Assembly: GCF_946227985.1 (NCBI RefSeq)
Contig: NZ_CAMKGL010000007.1
Span: 158,850-222,849 of the forward strand
Length of the DNA: 64,000 bases
Direction: 5' to 3'
Source of the DNA: Serratia quinivorans
GTDB taxonomy: Bacteria > Pseudomonadota > Gammaproteobacteria > Enterobacterales > Enterobacteriaceae
Under the pieces are notes generated by a model. That model did no database searches, had not been told where the DNA came from, and was given only the letters and a program-made list of their open reading frames with translations. Position numbers and translations under genes: made by a program. The first letter of the stretch is position 1, and each line of letters starts with the position of its first letter. Below, one piece after another: positions 62,627 to 64,000 of the stretch.

Positions 62627-62660
62627 AACAGCCTTTGCGCTCCGGCCAAAGGCTGTTTTG
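62627..62660. terminator. Terminator between ybaY and atl
   Basis: AACAGCCTTTG and CAAAGGCTGTT pair perfectly around eight bases, followed by TTG. Shared by converging genes. Confidence 0.85.
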
Positions 62661-62663
62661 TTA

Positions 62664-62978
62664 TTACCAGCGCCAGCCGTAAACTAACAGGTCAACCGTG
62701 CTGTGCGTGCCAAAGATAATCCCCTCTTCAAGCAACGCCTGTCGCTGGCGCTGGAAGTCTTCTCCCTGCTGTGAAATTTGGCCGTGCCGGTTTATCACCC
62801 GATGCCAGGGCAGGCTGCTGCCTTCAGGCAGGCGCCTTAATACGCCGCCGACCTGGCGTGCGGCGCGTGGTGAACCGGCCAACCGCGCCACTTCACCATA
62901 GGTCGTGACCTTGCCATAGGGAATCGCGGCTATTACGTGGAACACGCGTTGACTGAATGAGGCATCTTCTGGCTCCAT
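62664..62978 (-). CDS. atl: Alkyltransferase-like protein (Atl)
   Basis: Homologue of O6-alkylguanine-DNA alkyltransferase that binds O6-alkylguanine but cannot repair it, marking lesions for nucleotide-excision repair. It has 104 residues. The reactive-cysteine motif PCHRV of the active enzymes reads PWHRVI here (Trp58), which defines the group. The DNA-binding RAARQVGGVLRR helix and YGKVTTYGEVARLAG are conserved. Shorter at the N terminus than E. coli YbaZ. Divergent from ffs. Confidence 0.94.
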   Translation of the reverse strand: MEPEDASFSQRVFHVIAAIPYGKVTTYGEVARLAGSPRAARQVGGVLRRLPEGSSLPWHRVINRHGQISQQGEDFQRQRQALLEEGIIFGTHSTVDLLVYGWRW

Positions 62979-63065
62979 TTCTGTTTTCCTGCTGCGGCAA
63001 AAACCAAGGGTGAAAGTGTGCCACAGTCGGTGTGGGTAAGAAAACAGCGGTTGGTCCCGGTTGGC

Positions 63066-63094
63066 TTGCTATTTGGCTGGCCATCACCGATAAT
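63066..63094 (+). promoter_or_regulatory. ffs promoter
   Basis: TTGCTA (63066-63071), 17-bp spacer, GATAAT (63089-63094), then a GC-rich discriminator. The start would be near 63101, giving a 5' leader of about 25 bases, in line with the known 4.5S precursor. Confidence 0.7.
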
Positions 63095-63126
63095 GCCCAC
63101 CGCTTCAGAGTACAGAAGCCGTCAAT

Positions 63127-63239
63127 GGGGGCCCTGTTGGTTCTCCCGCAACACTAACTTGTGAACTCGGTCAGATCCGGAAGGAAGCAGCCGTAGCAGG
63201 TGACGTGTGTGCCGGGATGTAGCTGGCAGGGCCTCCACC
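63127..63239 (+). ncRNA. ffs: 4.5S signal recognition particle RNA
   Basis: A 113-base match to bacterial 4.5S RNA. It begins GGGGGCCCTGTTGGTTCTCC, contains the conserved Ffh-binding loop region GGTCAGATCCGGAAGGAAGC and AGCAGCC, and ends in GGCAGGGCCTCCACC, which pairs with the 5' end to give the long hairpin. The RNA joins Ffh to form SRP for membrane-protein targeting. Confidence 0.97.
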
Positions 63240-63340
63240 AATTTGTATCTAAGTACTTAATAAGTAATCATTAAAGTACTGAAATCCCGCCTCCATAGCC
63301 TTAGTGGTACAAAAAATGTGTATCACCAGTAGGCTTCACG

Positions 63341-63907
63341 ATGTCTCTTATGCTCTCCCGTCATGGGATCTGGTATTACCGTAAAGTTAACGTTTTACCC
63401 TGTGGTAAACGCCGTGAGTTTCGTCGTTCGTTAGGTACTCGTTCAAAGACTGAAGCGACAAAGCGATCGTTACGCTTTGCAGATCGCCCTTGGCTGATTA
63501 CTGAAACTGTCAGTCCTACAATCGGTATGAGCCAAACCCCTCAATCAGAATTGCCATTCCAAGAGCTAAAATTACAGGCTGTACAGTATGTAGAGTTTAA
63601 AAGCCTTGAAGTTTGCGAGAGGGAAGCCGCTTCTATCAAACGCTGTATTAGCAAGTACTTTAACTTTACTGATCAAGTTCTTAAGCGTAGTAGGGCTGCT
63701 GAATTTATTCGCGGGCTAGATGTCGCCATTCCAACGAAGAACAAATATGTTAAGAAAATCAGCGGATTTTTCCGATGGCTGAAACATCGTACTGACTATG
63801 ATTTTCAAAACCCTTTTGAAGGATTGCTCCAGAAGGATCGTGAGCCAGTATCCCAAAAGCGAGAGGCATATACAGATTTTCAGATTAAACATCTTGAGAA
63901 TGGGTGA
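63341..63907 (+). pseudogene. Tyrosine-type integrase, N-terminal part only
   Basis: The 188-codon frame resembles the start of a phage or island tyrosine recombinase. An N-terminal region (RHGIWYYRKVNVLPCGKRRE, RRSLGTRSKTEATKR) is followed by a helical core-binding (SAM-like) domain at about 85-170. The catalytic domain with its R-H-R-Y residues is missing. The frame ends at a TGA that appears to belong to an inserted element beginning near 63905. Codons are AT-richer than in the neighbouring genes. Position 102 bases after ffs suggests an island integrated at the ffs 3' end. The rest of the gene may lie beyond the inserted element. Confidence 0.75.
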
Positions 63908-64000
63908 ATAGACCCGGGTTTTATAGACACTTTTTTGCCTCATAATAGAGGCTTAATGAAGGAGTGTTTATGTCAGCCAAAAATTTCACTGAAGAATTCA
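63905..64000 (+). mobile_element. Left end of an IS3-like insertion sequence (partial)
   Basis: From about 63905 the sequence changes to TGAATAGACCCGGGTTTTAT, a GT-rich terminal repeat of the kind seen at the left end of IS3-family elements. A short non-coding stretch and GAAGGAGTG lead to an ORF beginning at 63970. The exact end and the target duplication cannot be seen because the element leaves the window. Confidence 0.5.
63970..64000 (+). CDS. Start of probable transposase OrfA (partial)
   Basis: Only 10 codons are present (MSAKNFTEEF). The ribosome site GAAGGAGTGTTT and a start of this form (basic, with FTEEF) are typical of IS3-family OrfA helix-turn-helix proteins, but the fragment is too short for a firm call. 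Confidence 0.4.
   Translation, partial: MSAKNFTEEF

Overview
The window is a stretch of enterobacterial core chromosome, most likely from Serratia or a close relative in the Yersiniaceae. Gene order from brnQ to ffs follows the block at about 9-10 min on the Escherichia coli map almost gene for gene. The coding sequence is moderately GC-rich, three ERIC elements are present, and several departures from the E. coli order (a MetE-like gene before brnQ, ggt and a peroxiredoxin between malZ and acpH, ccdA next to decR, no yajD or tsx) point away from Escherichia. Genus is inferred from gene content and protein similarity recalled from memory; no search was run.

Layout. 1-0.3 kb: the 3' end of a MetE-like methyltransferase. 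0.3-7.3 kb: branched-chain amino acid and proline permeases (brnQ, proY), a small putative lipoprotein, the mechanosensitive channel ybdG and maltodextrin glucosidase malZ. 7.3-10.8 kb, minus strand: ggt, a 2-Cys peroxiredoxin with an OxyR-like site, and acpH. 11.0-16.5 kb: queA-tgt (queuosine) and yajC-secD-secF (Sec translocon accessory complex). 16.6-21.4 kb: yajI, then nrdR-ribD-ribH-nusB-thiL-pgpA. 21.5-25.7 kb, minus: yajO and the isoprenoid cluster xseB-ispA-dxs. 25.9-29.6 kb: thiI, yajL-panE (minus), yajQ. 29.8-38.7 kb, minus: yajR, cyoABCDE (cytochrome bo3 oxidase), ampG, yajG. 39.1-48.8 kb: bolA and the protein quality-control block tig, clpP, clpX, lon, hupB, ppiD. 49.0-53.4 kb: ybaV, fadM, queC, ybaE, cof. 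53.5-58.7 kb: ccdA and decR (cysteine detoxification), mdlA-mdlB (ABC exporter). 59.2-63.2 kb: glnK-amtB (ammonium sensing and uptake), tesB, ybaY, atl and the 4.5S RNA gene ffs.

The last 0.7 kb looks different. Right after ffs an AT-richer segment begins with the N-terminal half of a tyrosine integrase, cut off by what appears to be the left end of an IS3-like insertion sequence running out of the window. This is probably the edge of a genomic island that uses ffs as its attachment site.

No new defence, metabolic or secretion system is evident. The most unusual signals lie between genes. (1) A two-copy structured repeat sits inside the terminators of yajQ and mdlB, with the terminator hairpin duplicated on both sides. 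(2) A Leu-rich mini-ORF with competing RNA pairings lies upstream of brnQ. (3) An ERIC element lies between a sigma-32 promoter and clpP. (4) A perfect 16-bp inverted repeat lies in front of thiI. (5) A three-way-junction structure follows tig.
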